Made by a program: the position numbers and the translations under genes
Assembly: GCA_030280995.1 (NCBI GenBank)
Contig: JASXTE010000015.1
Coordinates: forward strand, 682,001-746,000
DNA length: 64,000 nt
Source: Hemileia vastatrix
Lineage: Eukaryota > Basidiomycota > Pucciniomycetes > Pucciniales > Zaghouaniaceae
Reading direction: 5' to 3'
Shown: positions 11,985 through 24,835 of the stretch, in pieces
Layout of the letters: the number at the start of each line of letters is the position of its first letter
Numbering within the stretch: the first letter of the stretch is position 1
The notes under the pieces: model-generated
What the model was told of the DNA's origin: nothing
What the model saw: only the letters and a program-made list of their open reading frames with translations
The model's database searches: none

Positions 11985-13309
11985 TGTAGAGTAGACTCCT
12001 ACAGTCACCTTTCTGCAGGTAGAATCCAAGGGAGTTGGAAAAACAAAAAGAAATCACTGTCCCTCTAAGTAAACGTAAGATTCAATTAACTAAGATTGAA
12101 GATCTGCTTGAAGAGTTGGATAAGTTGAAAATCTGAGAGAAAGACTTTGAAAGTGTTGGAAACCTATAATATAGAAAAAAATAAGTGCAATAGATGATTA
12201 CACCCCCAAAACAAATACCTAATACCAGATTACACTGATACAAGTCACAGAAAATACTTAGAACAAGCCACAACACTTGCCCCAGAGACTGAAAAGTACA
12301 GTAAAGTACCCCAGAAACTACCCTTGAGATGATCTGTTCAAAGGTGCCTTATTAAAGTCTGCCCCAGATTTACCCAGTTTCCCACAAAAATTAAAGAGTG
12401 TTCTTTATTATATTTTTATTTTATAAATTTTATAAGAAAAGAAATAAATTTGAGTCACCCCAGGATGAGATCTATCCAATGGTACCCTATATGTTGATAT
12501 TTTTTATTATAATTGTTGTTATATGTTAAATATTGTTAATTATCAAAAAAGACCCTTATTATGGAAACTAAAAGACAAAAAACATGTAGAAGACTAAGAT
12601 TCTCCCCTCCCCATATGATTCTCCTGCTCCAGAATTTTCCAACAATACCTTACATGCATATGATCTACAATAAACTATTGATCTAGTAAGCATAATAACT
12701 TTCTAACCAAATTTTGCCACAATAGCCAAACTTTTGGCACAGTGACCAAACTTTGCACTGGTGATCAGACTTTTCTACAGTGAACAAACTTTGCCACAGT
12801 GCCCAGACTTTTCTGCAGTGACCAAACTTTGCCACAGTGCCTAGACTTTTCTGCAGTGACCAAACTTTGCCACAGTGCTCAGACTTTTTGCACCAATGAC
12901 CAAACTTTGCCACAATGACCAACTTTTCCACAGTGATTTGCCACAGTGACTTTGCTTTTGCACCAGAAAATCACCGGAGAAAACCGGAGCGCACCGGAGA
13001 GCACCAGAAAAAAAATGGCTACTCCATGAGCACACTGCATCCACCAAAAATACCAAGAGAGCCCTGGAAAATCCAGTAAAACCAATACCCGATCCATGAA
13101 ACCATCAAATAACAATAGGAGTACCAACATATATCCATTGCAAAACACCATAAATCCTCAAAAAAAATCACCATAAATCCTCCAAAAATTACCATAAATC
13201 CACCCAAAAAAAATCCAGTTAACTCCCTTCAACCAAATTAACACCTGCTAACACCATGATTTTCTTCCAAACAAGGTCCAATCAAATTTTCACCTAAGTA
13301 GCCTACCCA
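11985..13309 (-). repeat. Probable solo LTR of a related family inserted in the family A LTR
   Basis: This segment interrupts the family A LTR. In minus orientation it begins TGGGTAGG and ends ...GAGTCTACTCTACA. The last part (first plus-strand bases, 11985-12075) resembles the LTR end at 46790-46870 that precedes the decayed family B element. No clear target duplication was found, so the ends are approximate. It contains the minisatellite at 12710-12960. Confidence 0.55.
12710..12960. repeat. Minisatellite in the inserted LTR
   Basis: Imperfect tandem units built around TTTGCCACAGTG and CAGTGACCAAAC, about 30-40 nt long, repeated roughly six to eight times. The short ORFs over it are repeat translations, not genes. 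Confidence 0.7.
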
Positions 13310-13795
13310 GATTTGGAATGCCACACTGCCTGAAGCAGTCCGGCCTCCCTGAAGCCAGAAAACCAATAAAAACACCTAATCTACTTAGAAAAATTAGCTA
13401 CAACTACTAAAACCCTTAAAACACAGAATTACGCTATAACAACATTGTGACATGAAATATAGAGCTAAATTAGCCCTATCCAATGGTACTAAGTACTTAA
13501 CCCTAAGACTTAAGGTTAGCCCTTAAAACACAAAAAACAAAATTAAACAGCTATCTTTGTAACTGAAGAATGAGGAAATGACCCCTTAAAACTTAGAATA
13601 TGAAAATTATTAACAAGTCATGAAATATAGAGAAAAACCAGGGCTATCCAATGATAGTACCCACATACCCGCAGTCCCAGTATTCACGGAATAAAACCAG
13701 AAAAATACCCAATTCTTCAACAGATGTCATATAAGACATGTGCGAACAGCGCCAAACAACACAACAAAGGCCCCTGCCAATGTTGGAAGACCACA

Positions 13796-14284
13796 ACGTG
13801 ACTTAAAATTTTGCTGCAAACAGGAATTGAACAGCACTCCAAAACTTAGGTTCATATATTGACTAAACTTCATATATTTCGTAGTAATTATTGAAATTAC
13901 TATTTGTGGGTCACTTTGCACTCTTCACTCTCTACGTATTTCCGTTTTACTCAGCACTTTGTAAGTGGCATTAATATACTCATTTAACAGGGGGAGGTGT
14001 CTAGTAACTTGGAATTGAATTTTTGTTATTATTTATTTTATTTTTCCTAGTTTACAAAGATAGAGCAAATGTGTTCTTAGTCCTAGAAGTAATAAATTAT
14101 ATTTTTTTTAAAAAAATTATTCATTATAATTTTCAGTTGACTCTTGTCCTGATATATTTAAATTTTATTTGTTCGAGTTGACAAATTGTCCTGACAATAA
14201 GATTTTTTTAAAATTCATATTTAATATTTTAGTAGAAATTAAGTCCTGTTAATTATTTAATTTTCAGTTGATTTAGTTCTTAAT
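13796..14284. other. Non-coding junction between family A LTR and Gypsy C1
   Basis: AT-rich, no gene. At 13990-14000 a purine tract AGGGGGAGG is followed directly by TGTCTAG, which looks like a polypurine tract plus LTR start of yet another element, but no matching partner was found. Confidence 0.35.
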
Positions 14285-17200
14285 GAAACTTGTAAAAATC
14301 TTGAGGGCAATGGACCCAAATATGGAGTTTGAGTTATAGAAGGACAGGATCCTTTATAAATTGCCAATGTCTTTGAGAGACTTGATAGTGGCTAGGACTG
14401 AATTCTCCAGAGAGCCTTCTTCTTTCATTAATACTTGCAATGAAATCCTTCTAAACAAAAATTATGATGCCAGAAGATTCATTCCTAGGACCCCTTTGGA
14501 GAAATCCTCCAATTACCAACAGAAACCTCTGGAAAAGGTTGGTAAACCTTCTGCCCCTGTTTCACCAAAAAAGTATGCAACAAACACTTACTTCAAGTGC
14601 AACAAGCCTTAGCAGAAAGGCCATGTTTGTGACAAGAGGATAAATCTTGTTGAACAAACTGAGGATAAGGCTGATGACACAATATAACTGGATGATACTT
14701 TGAGTGATTGTGCCAGCAATATTTCATATGAATCTCAACAAGAAATCTTGATGCTGCAAGAAGATATTAATTATTTAAATACTATTGATATTGATAATAA
14801 TAATTTATCTACAGTTGAGGATGCTGAGATCATAAGGAACATTGAGGATAGCTCAATTGTAATTGCCCCTCTCAAAGCACCAGTCTTGATCAATGGAACC
14901 AGCATGGAAGTTGTTCTGGATTCTGGAGCTGGAAGAAGTGTAGTATCTGAAAAAGCACTTGCTTAAGTGGATCAAGACAATAAATCAAAACTGATGCCTA
15001 TCACTTCTGAAAATTGGAGAGGTTATGGTGCTGTTTTGTCCCCCATTGGTAAATACAAGGCCATAGTATTTTTTAAATATAACCATGGTTTTGTAAGAGC
15101 TATTTGTGATTTTGTTGTCATGAAAAATGATAATTTAAGCAGTTGGTTTATCATAGGAAATGACATTTTAACCAAATATGGCATAAAATTAGATCCTTCA
15201 AACCAATGCTTCACAATGGGGATAAATGGGAAGAGAAAATTTAAGTTTTCCTCCCCCAAAAAATTATTAAAACCAGAATTGAACACATGTAATTCTGTGG
15301 TTCAATATAAAGGAATATCTACAGAAGAAATGCATGCCCTTATGTCTGAAATTGACAATGCCTCTTTTGGAGAACAACTTTCTGGTGAGGATAAAGATTG
15401 CATCATTAACTTGATAAAATCTTTTCCTATGGCCTTTGCTCATGGGTCACATGAAATGGGATTACTTAAAGAAGAAATGAAACTCTCATTGTCTTGTCCA
15501 TTAACTGATATACCACCTAGTTTAAAGAATAAGCCTTATCCTGCTTCTCCCACAAAGAGAAAAGATATTGAAGATAATATCTCTACCCTTTTAAAAATGA
15601 ATATTATTGAAAAGGTAGTTGAAACACCTAAATATTGTGTTATCTCACCTGTCCTAATTTCTTATGAGAAATATAAAGCCAGGTTATGTGGTGATTATAG
15701 AGCACTAAATACTTATAATGTTGATGATATCTATCCTTTGCCTAGAATTATCTCTATACATGCTACCTTACAGGGTGCTAAATATATCAGCTGTTTGGAT
15801 GGTAATAAAGGATATCACCAGGTACCTGTTGAGAAAAATTCTCAGAATTTTCTGATGATTGCTACTCATATGGGTATTTATAAGTATGTTAGGATGCCAT
15901 TTGGCCCTAAAAATTCCCCTTCATTTTTTCAAAAAGTCATGGATAACACATTCCATCAGGAGATATTTGAAGGATGGCTGATGGTTTATATTGATGATAT
16001 CATTATATTCTCAAAAACATTTGAGGACCATCTCAACCACCTGTGTAAAGTGTTCCAAAAAATGGATGAGATAAATATGAAACTTGCTTTGAAGAAATTT
16101 AAATTTGGTTCCCATTCTTTAAAAGTTCTTGGTCATGTTGTTTCAGGCTTACAGATATGTGGTGACCAAAACAAAGTGGCAGCCATACAGCAGGTGAAGG
16201 CTCCTACTACAGTTAGAGAGCTACAGAGTTTTTTGGGAATGTGTGGATACTATAGACAGTATATTAAAAATTACCAAGTCATAGCTTTACCCCTTACCCA
16301 ATTAACTAGAAAGGATGTTGCTTTTGTCTGGAATAGTGAAAGACAAAGAGCCTTTGACACTATGAAACACTGTTTGATGTCAGCACCTATTCTTGCTTTA
16401 CCTGACTCTAATCAACCATTTGTTTTATATACTGATGCCAGTTTTATTGGTCTGGGTGCTTCCCTCCATCAAAAACAAGTGATTAATGATAATGTATCAG
16501 AAGTAGTAATCTGTTATATTTCAAGAACCTTGAGAAATAGTGAATTGAAATATGGTGCCACTCAGCTTGAATTTTTAGCCGTAGTGTGGGCTTTAGAAAA
16601 GCTACATTATTACCTAGATGACCAGAAATTTGAACTTGTCACTGACTGAAGTGCAGTTAAATCCCTTTTAAACTTGAAAACACCTTACAGACATATGTTC
16701 AGATGGAAGTTAGCTGTTCAAGAATACAGAGGGAGAATGACAATTATTCATAGGGCTGGTATTGCTCACTCAAATGTGAATATGTTATCAAGGTTACCTT
16801 TACCAAATGATGACTCTAATCCTGCTTATGATCCTGAGGATGAAATTATTCATATTCATGGGATATATGTGGTTGATATGGAGGAAGAGCTATTACAGCT
16901 TATTCTGGATTCATATGATAAAGACACTGACTTAAAAAGTTATGCACCATATTAAATGATCCAAAGAATGCTTCAATACAAGCATTAATTAAAACCCTTC
17001 CACCAAAGTACTGAAAAGCTTTGGAAAAAGGTAACTTTTCAATTGATGAAGGATATCTATATTATAGAAGAAAGTTGAGTAATTTCATTGTTATTCCTCC
17101 TTCTATGAAAGAGATCATCTTGAAAAATTGCCATGATGACATATTAGCTGGAAATTTTGATCTTAAAAAAACAATGATCAGAATTAAAAACACTGCTTGG

Positions 17201-18319
17201 TGGGTTAATATGTCTGAAGACACCAAATTATATGTTGAATCTTGTGATTCTTGCCAAAAATCAAAAAGATTTACTGGTAAAAGAGCTGGATTATTGCAAC
17301 ATATTGAACCTCCTGATGCACCATGGCAGATAATAAACATGGATTTTGTAACAAGATTACCTATTTCTGTAAAAGACAGTTATAACTCTTGTTGGGTTAT
17401 TGTGGACAGATTCACTAAAATGTGTAAATTTATCCCTACTCACAACAATGTTTCTACTAAAGAATTAGCTTTCTTATGGTGGTCTCATATGTTTAATACT
17501 GCTGGTTTTTCTAAATCCATAATCTCTGACAGAGACCCTAAATTTACTTCCGAATTTTGGATGTCTCTGATGGATGTTTGTGGTTGTGATCTGAAACTAT
17601 CTACTGCCCATCACCCTCAGACTGATGGATTAGCTGAAAGAATGATTCAGACTCTAGAGGACATGATAAGAAGGTACTGTGCCTTTGGCCTTGAGTATAA
17701 AGATAATGACAGATTTGCTCATGATTAGGTTAATTTACTTCCTGGGTTAAAATTTTCTTATAATAGCACTGTTCATTCTGTTACTCAAAGAAAGCCTTTT
17801 GAGCTCTGGCTTGGATATGTTCCACATACTCCTGCCCAAATTCTCAATAACAAAATACCTAAATTTGATATACATCCTGGTGTAAATTCTTTTTTTCAAA
17901 TGCAACAACTTTGCAGAAATCATGCTCAAAAATGTATTGAAAAATCATTTGAATATGAGAAGAAGAGATGGGACAAATCCCATAAAGAATACACTTTTAA
18001 AAAGGGTGATGAAGTGTTGATTTCTACAGTCCACTTCAATTTACAAGGTAATAACAAATTGAAAGACCCATTTTTTGGTCCATTTGTTGTCAGAAGAATG
18101 ATTGAAGATAATTCAGTTGAGGTTATATTGTATTCTCCATATGACAGAAAACATCCTGTTTTTCCAATATCTCTTCTGAAACCTTACACATCCAATAGTG
18201 ATTTATTTCCAAAAAGGAGGGGAAGACCAAAGAAAACCCCAAATGAAATCACTGAAACAGCAGAAATTGAAAAAATTCTGAATGAAAGAATAGTCACTGC
18301 TGAAAAAGGTACAGAATAA
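14285..18319 (+). pseudogene. Ty3/Gypsy family C gag-pol, copy C1, 5'-truncated and multiply stopped
   Basis: Homology to copy C2 begins inside gag (equivalent to about 31.59 kb), so the 5' end is lost. Order: end of gag with a CXXC...GHXC knuckle (14575-14630), aspartic protease with DSGA at about 14920, reverse transcriptase with CGDYRALNTY and YIDD (15690-16010), RNase H with TDAS (16430), integrase with CX2C and a D-D-E core (NMDF, SDRDPKF, TDGLAERM, 17340-17640), and a basic C-terminus (RRGRPKKTP). In-frame stops include TAG 14610, TAA 14964, TGA 16647 and TAG 17726. The second His of the integrase HHCC finger is Asn (LAGNFD). The copy is dead but the frame is largely colinear, so decay is by point mutation. 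Confidence 0.85.
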
Positions 18320-18439
18320 TTATTGAAATTCAAGAATAAATCATCTGAATATGATTCTTGGATACCTGGGAAGGAGATATCTAATCTTTCTTCTCTACTA
18401 AAAAAGTATAAAAAGAAAAAATCATAGCATTTTTTATTG

Positions 18440-18551
18440 TTTTTTTAGAGTGAGGGAGTGCCAGCAGGGCTACTAGACTTACCTGGTAAAATAATTAATT
18501 ATTTTACTGAGGTGAAGCCACACCTTTTTTAAAAATACTTATTAATTAATT
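18440..18551 (+). repeat. Putative polypurine tract and start of the family C 3' LTR
   Basis: After the pol end, AGAGTGAGGGAG is followed by TGCCAGCAGGGC, the usual layout of a polypurine tract and an LTR start. Only about 100 nt remain before Harbinger element 1 interrupts it. Continuation after 27451 is plausible but not proven. Confidence 0.4.
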
Positions 18552-18680
18552 AGGGGGTATCAATGTTCAGGGATCCGCAATTAGGGATCAGGAATTTTTT
18601 TTTCCGGGATCAGACATTATTAATTGCGGAAGATTCTTATCCACTAGCCCCGGGGCTAGTGGATAAGGAATCCATGATAA
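18552..18680. repeat. Left terminal repeat and subterminal hairpin of Harbinger element 1
   Basis: The terminal repeat (18552-18585) is followed at about 18633-18671 by a near-perfect palindrome with CCACTAGCCCC in each arm. Element 2 has a different subterminal palindrome (about 38422-38450) but shares the CACTAGCCCC motif just after it. Confidence 0.65.
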
Positions 18681-18931
18681 TGCATTATCCCACCTCTTAT
18701 ACCCCAATTTCCATTCCTAATTCCTGATCCCAAACTCATCTCATCCATGATGGATTTTCAAGAAAGTCACATGACTCATAATTGCTGATGTCATCCTTAA
18801 GTCTTTCCTCACTCTATGCTACTTAATTTTGGTGGCAAACACTTAAGTTTTTTTTCTATCTACACACCCCAACTGCACATTTGGCGGTGAATTCCCACTT
18901 CCCTCATCACATAATCCTTCCACCGGCAACA

Positions 18932-20194
18932 ATGAAACACCTCTCTACTAGGAAGCTACTTCACTCAACAATGAATGCTATTACTTTTCTTTTAGTGCTT
19001 TACTATAGATCTGACTCTGATTTGGAAGATGCTTTAGCTTATATGTGTTTTCTTTCCAAAAAGCGTTACATCATCACCAGGGGGCCAAATCTTTATCATG
19101 ATCCCCGATATGATCTGGCCTCTATTCTCATCATTCCTCATTTAAACTTCACCCAACTTTTTAGAACTTCTCCCAATTCTTTCTTCAAACTTTATCAACT
19201 CATCTCTGATCATCCTATCTTTCATAACAATTCCCATAACAAACAGCATAATCCTGCCATCCAACTTGCTGCTGCACTATGTCTCTTTGGCTCAAATGGA
19301 AACGGTGCTGCTGTAAGACGTTTGGATAATCTCTTTAACATAGGATATGGTACCGTGATATTATACACCAAGCGCTGTATGATTGCTATCCTTTCCCTCA
19401 AGTTTCAAACACTTGCTTAGCCAACTCCAGAACAGCGACTTGAATCCTCTCAAGTAATGCAAGCTGAAGGTTTCCCTGGCTGTGTAGGATTTGTTGATGG
19501 CACAACTATACCTTTGAGTCAAAATCCTGCTCGTGATGGCAACCATTATTTTGATTGCAAAAAAAGGTTTCTTCAAAATCTTCTCCGATTTCTCATCCTT
19601 CATAAAATAACTTTTTATCTTCTTTCTAGATACTCTATTGCCGTTCAACTTGTATGCAATGTCAATTAAAAATTTATTGCTTTTCATAGTGGCTGCCCTG
19701 GCTCATGTCATGACTCTTCCGTCTTCCAAAGAATGAGGATTTCTCAAACCCCTGACTCATACTTTGACAAATCTCAGTACCTCCTTACAGAATCAGCATA
19801 TGCAAGTGGAAAGTGCATTATACCTGCTTTCCGTGGTGCAAGTTTAGAAAGTGACCCCAAAACTGCCTTTAATTATCACCTTGCCCAATCAAGAGTACAA
19901 ATTGAACATGCTATTGGTATTTTAAAGGGACAATTTTCTAGTCTTCGGGAGCTCAGAATCCAATTTCAAAAAAAATTGGAGATCAAAACTGAAAATCATT
20001 GGATCATGACTTTCATTATACTCCACAATATTATAGCTGATTTAAAGGATGAGTGGAATGATCTTTATGAAGAAGAGGATCCTGAGCCAGCACCGGCTCT
20101 TTCATCCCTTGAATCACAAAACATTCATTCAACTGGCATACACTCTATCATTATGCCTATTACTCTCCAACATTTCTCTTCACCATCCTTTTAA
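18932..20194 (+). pseudogene. Harbinger (DDE_Tnp_4-type) transposase, element 1
   Basis: Homologous throughout to the transposase at 38662-39921. Catalytic motifs: FVDGTTI (first Asp), PGSCHDS (second Asp), QIEHAIGILKG (Glu). A 63-nt intron (19567-19629) splits the region after the first Asp at the same place as in element 2. Two in-frame stops disable it: TAG at 19418-19420, where element 2 has TGG, and TAA at 19667-19669, where element 2 has AAA. The ATG at 18932 fits the start of the relative; an upstream TTG frame is ignored. Confidence 0.85.
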
Positions 20195-20639
20195 ATTATT
20201 TTTTTTACTCTCCAAATGTCCTCTTTGTGTACTTCATTCACTTGGTTTGGTATTTTGGTTTGTTACATATTCATTTTTTTTTTTGGAATTTACAGTGAAG
20301 ATCTTTTTTTTGGATGGCTCGTTGGTTTTCTTTTACCAGCTCAACATGAAATCACATATTTTGTCAGTGATTTTGTTTTTCTTTCATCACTCATATCCTT
20401 TTCATCCTCTCCTCAAACATCACTCAAATATTTTTGTTACTATTATTTTCTCAACTCATCTCACCAGGTAAGTCTTTTTTTTTCTTTTTTCTTGTTTTTT
20501 ATTTGCTAATCATGAATTTTTTATTTTTTATTTTTTTTGTTTTTTGTTTTTTGTTTTTTTGTTTTTTTTTGTTTTTTTTTTGTTTTTTTTTGTAAGTACT
20601 TTTTTTTATCTTTAAGGTTAGACTAACTTTTATTTATTT

Positions 20640-22985
20640 TCTCTTTTTTCTCTTTTTTTTTGTTTTTTTTCTCTCCTTCACCCTCTTTAGCTCCCTCATT
20701 TCACCCCTTTTCCTCTCTCTTTACCTGCCTCAAGTCATTCTTTCTCCACTCTCATTACCTTCCTCAACAGCCCCTTATTTCACCCTCCTTGCCTGTCCCA
20801 AATCCCCCCTTTCCCCCTTCTTTAGGTGCCTAAAGACCCTCCCTTCCCCTCTCTTTAGGCACCTCATCACTGCCCCTTCCCCTCTCTTTAGGCACCTCAG
20901 CTATCCTTCCTTCTCCTCTCTTTAGCTGCTTCAACCCTCAGAGAGCACATCACTCCGTCCATATTATCATCTCACTAACATTCTTTCGATAGATAGTGCA
21001 TTACAGAAACTTTCCATACGCATCATAGGTATCACAAAATGGTATGGGACTTTTTTTGTGTGTATAAGAAGGCCACCAACTCTAGAAGTTGTGTCTCATC
21101 ATCTCACAGATTGAAGCTTTTATATTAACATATCTTTCAATATCTTTAAATTTTAATACCCTTTCATCAAATTCAATATGCAGAACTTCATCATACTTTG
21201 TGCCTTAATCTTTAATACTGCAGTATTTACCCTGGCTGCTCCAGGAGTATTTGATCAATCATCCTTGCAAAGAAGAAGCATACTTACTTTTGGCAACGGA
21301 AATAAAGTTTCCATGACCAGTACAATTAGCTGTCGAATATCTTTAAATTTTAATACCCTTTCATCAACTTCAATATGCAGAGGCTTCATCAACTACATCA
21401 ACAATATCCTGCGGCAAGGGCCCTTTTTCAGAATCAGCACAATTCAATTCAGTCTGTTTTATAGACAAAACACCAATAATGATTCCATCCTTTGGTCCGA
21501 GCTGCGAGTGGTGTTGTAGCCAACAAAGACCAACTGATGGTAAACTGATATCTGGATGATTTTTTAATTTGTCCTCCAGTTGGGAAAATGCTTCAAAGTA
21601 AAGCGGTCTAAAATAATGCTTTTTGTACTAAGAAGAATTAATCCATGCGTTTGATAGGGCTGTTCTGGCCAAAATTGACTTGGAACCCCAGATTCTCACT
21701 TAACAATTTCCTGAATTTACTTGAAGAATCAAATGGACTCCCACATCCAACACTGTCTTGCGGAGTTTTAACTTTTCCAGAGAAGAACCCACCAGCTAAA
21801 AAATGCACACAAGAATTCATAACTCATCAGCTTATTATGGAAGGATTTGTTTATAGAAAAAATAAATTTACCAATCGGATTATATACTACTACTCAGAGG
21901 CCTAATGCACGACAGCAAGGAAACAACTACTTCAAAGATATTTAGCAAAGCATTTGGAAAAAAAATAAGACAGGACAAGAGTTTATATAAATGGGTCTAA
22001 TATACTGACTTCTGGCTCGGCTTCTCTAGTTATAGCGTTATACATTCCTTGATTTTACCCTGGCTGCTCCAGGAGAATTTGATTGATCATCCTTGCAAAG
22101 AAGAAGCATACTTACTTTTGGCAATGGAAATAAAGTTTCCATGACCAGTACAATTAGCCGTCGAATATCTTTAAATTTTAATACCCTTTCATCAACTTCA
22201 ATATGCAGAAATTCATCGTACTTTGTGCCTTAATCTTTAATACTGCAGTATTTACCCTGGCTTCTCCAGAAGCATTTGATCTATCATCCTTGCAAAGAAG
22301 AAGCATACTTACTTTTGGTGATGGAAATAAAGTTTCCATGGCCAGTACAATTAGCCGTCGAATATATTTAGATTTTAATACCCTTTCATAAACTTCAATA
22401 TGCAGAACTTCATTGTACTTTGTGCCTTAATCTTTAATACTGCAGTATTTACCCTGGCTGCTCCTGGAGCATTTGATTGATCATCCTTGCAAAGAAGAAG
22501 CATACTTACTTTTGGCGATGGAAATAAAGTTTCCATGGCCAGTACAATTAGCTGTTGAAGTGATGATGGCGAGAATCCAGATCCTATGAGTCAAAAGCTC
22601 GGCCGTTGATTTGGTAACGAGGGGAGTTATACTACAAGTACTGACCCAGAGAGTGGAAAGCTTGGCCGTCAAAGTGATCATACCAAGAATTCAGATCCTA
22701 AGGAGGAGGCACTAGAAATGGTTTAAGGGGAGTGTAAAAGGGGAATTGGAACTAAATGGGGGGGTTGAAGCGGCTAAAGAGGGGGGAAAAGAGGGGGGTT
22801 TTGGACATTTAAAGAGGGGTAAAAGGGGGAGTTTGGGAGGGTTTTGTAGCAATTATGGAGGGGGATTCAGGGGGATTTTGAGACAGGCAAGAAGGGGATT
22901 TGAGGATGATTTTGAGGCAAGGAGGGAGGGAATTTAGAGGTGATTTCAGAGAAAGAAAGGGCAGGAAAGGGGACTGTAATAGGAG
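20640..22985. repeat. Large imperfect inverted repeat (pyrimidine arm / purine arm), element 1
   Basis: The left arm (about 20640-20945) is C/T-rich with CTCTCTTTAGGCACCTCA repeats. The right arm (about 22735-22985) is G/A-rich. They are complementary in detail: CTTGCCTGTC in the left arm faces GACAGGCAAG in the right. The 1.8-kb loop holds the secreted-protein fragments. Element 2 has an equivalent structure at 40380-41180. Confidence 0.7.
21143..22726 (+). pseudogene. Tandem fragments of a small secreted, possibly kexin-processed protein gene
   Basis: A unit of about 200 bp is repeated: one complete start at 21178, a partial copy at about 22050-22166, and further copies starting at 22203 and 22400. 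Each start encodes a clear signal peptide (MQNFIILCALIFNTAVFTLA) followed by LQRR, a dibasic kexin-type site, and SILTFG. The last copy continues through two KLGR motifs to a stop at 22724-22726 but has three in-frame TGA codons, at least two of which sit where an Arg codon would fit a dibasic site. The first copy is open for 113 aa but runs into the start of the next unit. No known family was recognised. Probably a captured host gene that was duplicated and then decayed. Confidence 0.6.
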
Positions 22986-23461
22986 TTAAAGAGGGGCTAC
23001 ATATTTTTTTAAAAACATACTAAAAAGTAACTTTTTTTTTTTTTTTTGGCAGATTTTTAGAAAAAAAAAGCTATTACATTCTGTTAAGGTCTTTCCCTGT
23101 AAATTAAAAAACAAAAAAGGTTTAGATATTAATTTTTAATTTTTCTTACAAATAATTTTACTGAATTTTTTTTTGTAATTTTATTTGTTCTGATTTTTCT
23201 TTTACAGATTTTTTTTTATTATTTTGACAGGATATTCTGTGAAGGGTTTTTATAACCAAACTTCAGGTTTTCTTTTGTAATTTGTTTTAAAAATAATTTT
23301 AACTGAAATTTTCTAAATTTTTTTTTGTTTTAATTTTTTTTTATTTTTTTAAAAGGATATTGCTTTAAATTTTATTTTAAAAGATATTATTACGTGAGTT
23401 TTTTTTTAAAATTATGTGTTGAATTTTTTTTTGACATTTAAATTTTTTTCAGATAAAATAA

Positions 23462-24760
23462 ATGTCTTCCTCTTCAGATTCACCCCTTACTTCTCTATCA
23501 TCTTCATATTTATCCTCTTTATCATCTTCATCTTTATCATCTCTATCATCTTCTTCAAAATCAACTTCAATACAATCATCTTCTAAATCATCAAAAAACC
23601 TTAAAGATAATCAGTCTCATCAGAAGAAAAGATATCTGAAAAAAAAATTCATCATCTAAATCATCAAAAAAATTTAAAGATAATCAATCTCATCAGAAGA
23701 AAAGATATCTAAAAAAAAAATTCTCTGTGAAAGTTATTTTCGTCATATCCCAAACATTTTTTTTCATAAAACTAAAGTAGATAAAAAAAATCAATATCCA
23801 AAAAAAATTACCAGAAGATATCAAATATCTAACCAAATTTGGAGATGATTGAGTTGTTGCAGTTATCAGTAATTCTTATAAGGCTCAATTGATTTTGGAA
23901 GTTCATTCATTTGATGGTGTAAAAGATGAATCTTTTAATCAACTATTGGATCTTATCATAACTCTTTATCAAATAGCTTTGGTTCGATTACCTATAAGGA
24001 AAACAAATTTGTTGGGTGGTATCATGATTGGATTTGGTTGGAGAACAGGTTTTGTTAAAGGATATTCTCTTGGTATGTCTAATAATTTTTTTTCCATTCT
24101 TAATATCATTTCACTTATTTCATTTATATAGGCATATATTTTTTGGTCAAGAATATCACCAAAGCTCAAAAAGATGAAGATTTTTGCTCATGGGACACTC
24201 TACCTTCCTTTAACTCTTTTCTTGCTTTTTGACTCAAAAAACTCTGTAATAAAGCATTTGAAAAAAATCATGAACTTGCAACCAAAGTTGGAATACCGAA
24301 TTGGTGTGACTCTGAATGGGAAGATATCAGCCACAAATATCTTTTATTTTCTAATGTTATTATCACTCATTCTGGATTTCACAATAGGATTCATATCAAT
24401 AGGAATGACACCAATTTTCTAACTTTTGGTATATTCTCATATATCAATCCAATAACAGGCCAACAAATACCATCTCCAGCTAAAATCAAAGGACATGGTT
24501 TTTATTTTCCAGACCACCGGTGCATCATTGATTTTGGTTTGGGAAACGGTATCATTGAAACTATTTGGAATTCTTCTAAGGATAATTATCAAACGACCAA
24601 AGCTCCTCCTGGTTTGGAATCTTGTAAAGATTTAACACATTTTTGTTGCTCATTTAAAATCAGTCATAAGTTGATTCAAAGAATCAACAAAGTAAAGAAA
24701 GAAGGTAAAGTTAATCGATTTAAAAAAACTTTATCTAGATGCAAAAAGTATGGGGATTAG
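23462..24760 (+). pseudogene. Tet-like 2OG-Fe(II) dioxygenase, element 1, inactivated
   Basis: Colinear with the intact-looking gene at 41398, including the Ser-rich N-terminus, the LLGGIMIGFGWRTGF block, the intron (gtatgt...atag, about 24072-24132) and the C-terminal GHGFYFPD and GLGNGIIETIWNSS blocks. Several frameshifts break the frame between 23650 and 24540. In the catalytic HxD motif the Asp is Asn (HIN), and the distal His is Tyr (DNYQTTKAP); element 2 has HTD and DNHQTTKAP. Two of three iron ligands are therefore lost, so the protein would be inactive even if the frame were continuous. Confidence 0.75.
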
Positions 24761-24835
24761 AGTTGTCTTCGAAAATTTTATATTTTTTCATAAATTTTAA
24801 ATAAATATTTTTTATATATGAATTTGCTCAAGTAA

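Larger units (their letters stand above)
9014..13795 (-). mobile_element. Ty3/Gypsy family A, reverse-oriented 5' part
   Basis: In minus orientation this is LTR (13795-11379), primer binding site, gag and protease, in the same order and closely similar to the full copy at 48.2-61.4 kb. It stops at 9014, where the Plavaka-type transposon is inserted. The rest of pol is presumably to the left of the window. The LTR is enlarged by an inserted LTR of another family. Confidence 0.8.
11379..13795 (-). repeat. Family A LTR, interrupted by another LTR
   Basis: In minus orientation it starts TGTGGTCTTCC and ends TTGTCTACA, the same as the LTRs at 48229 and 60324. Colinear similarity runs from 13795 to about 13310 and from about 11984 to 11379; the middle 1.3 kb is absent from the other LTRs and is an insertion. 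Confidence 0.8.
20195..23461 (+). other. Putative 5' exon and giant first intron of the dioxygenase gene, element 1
   Basis: A short block at about 20330-20467 is conserved with 40065-40208 in element 2 and ends in both with CCAG|GTAAGT, a strong splice donor. A pyrimidine-rich acceptor (ttttttcag, ending 23452) lies just before the dioxygenase ATG at 23462. The inferred intron (20468-23452) holds the foldback arms and the secreted-protein fragments. T-rich homopolymer tracts fill 20500-20680 and 23020-23450. This splice model is inference; transcript data are needed. Confidence 0.45.

Noticed and set aside
12683..13207. Overlapping minus-strand ORFs rich in Trp, Cys and Lys
   Set aside because: Translations of the minisatellite and of LTR sequence in different frames.
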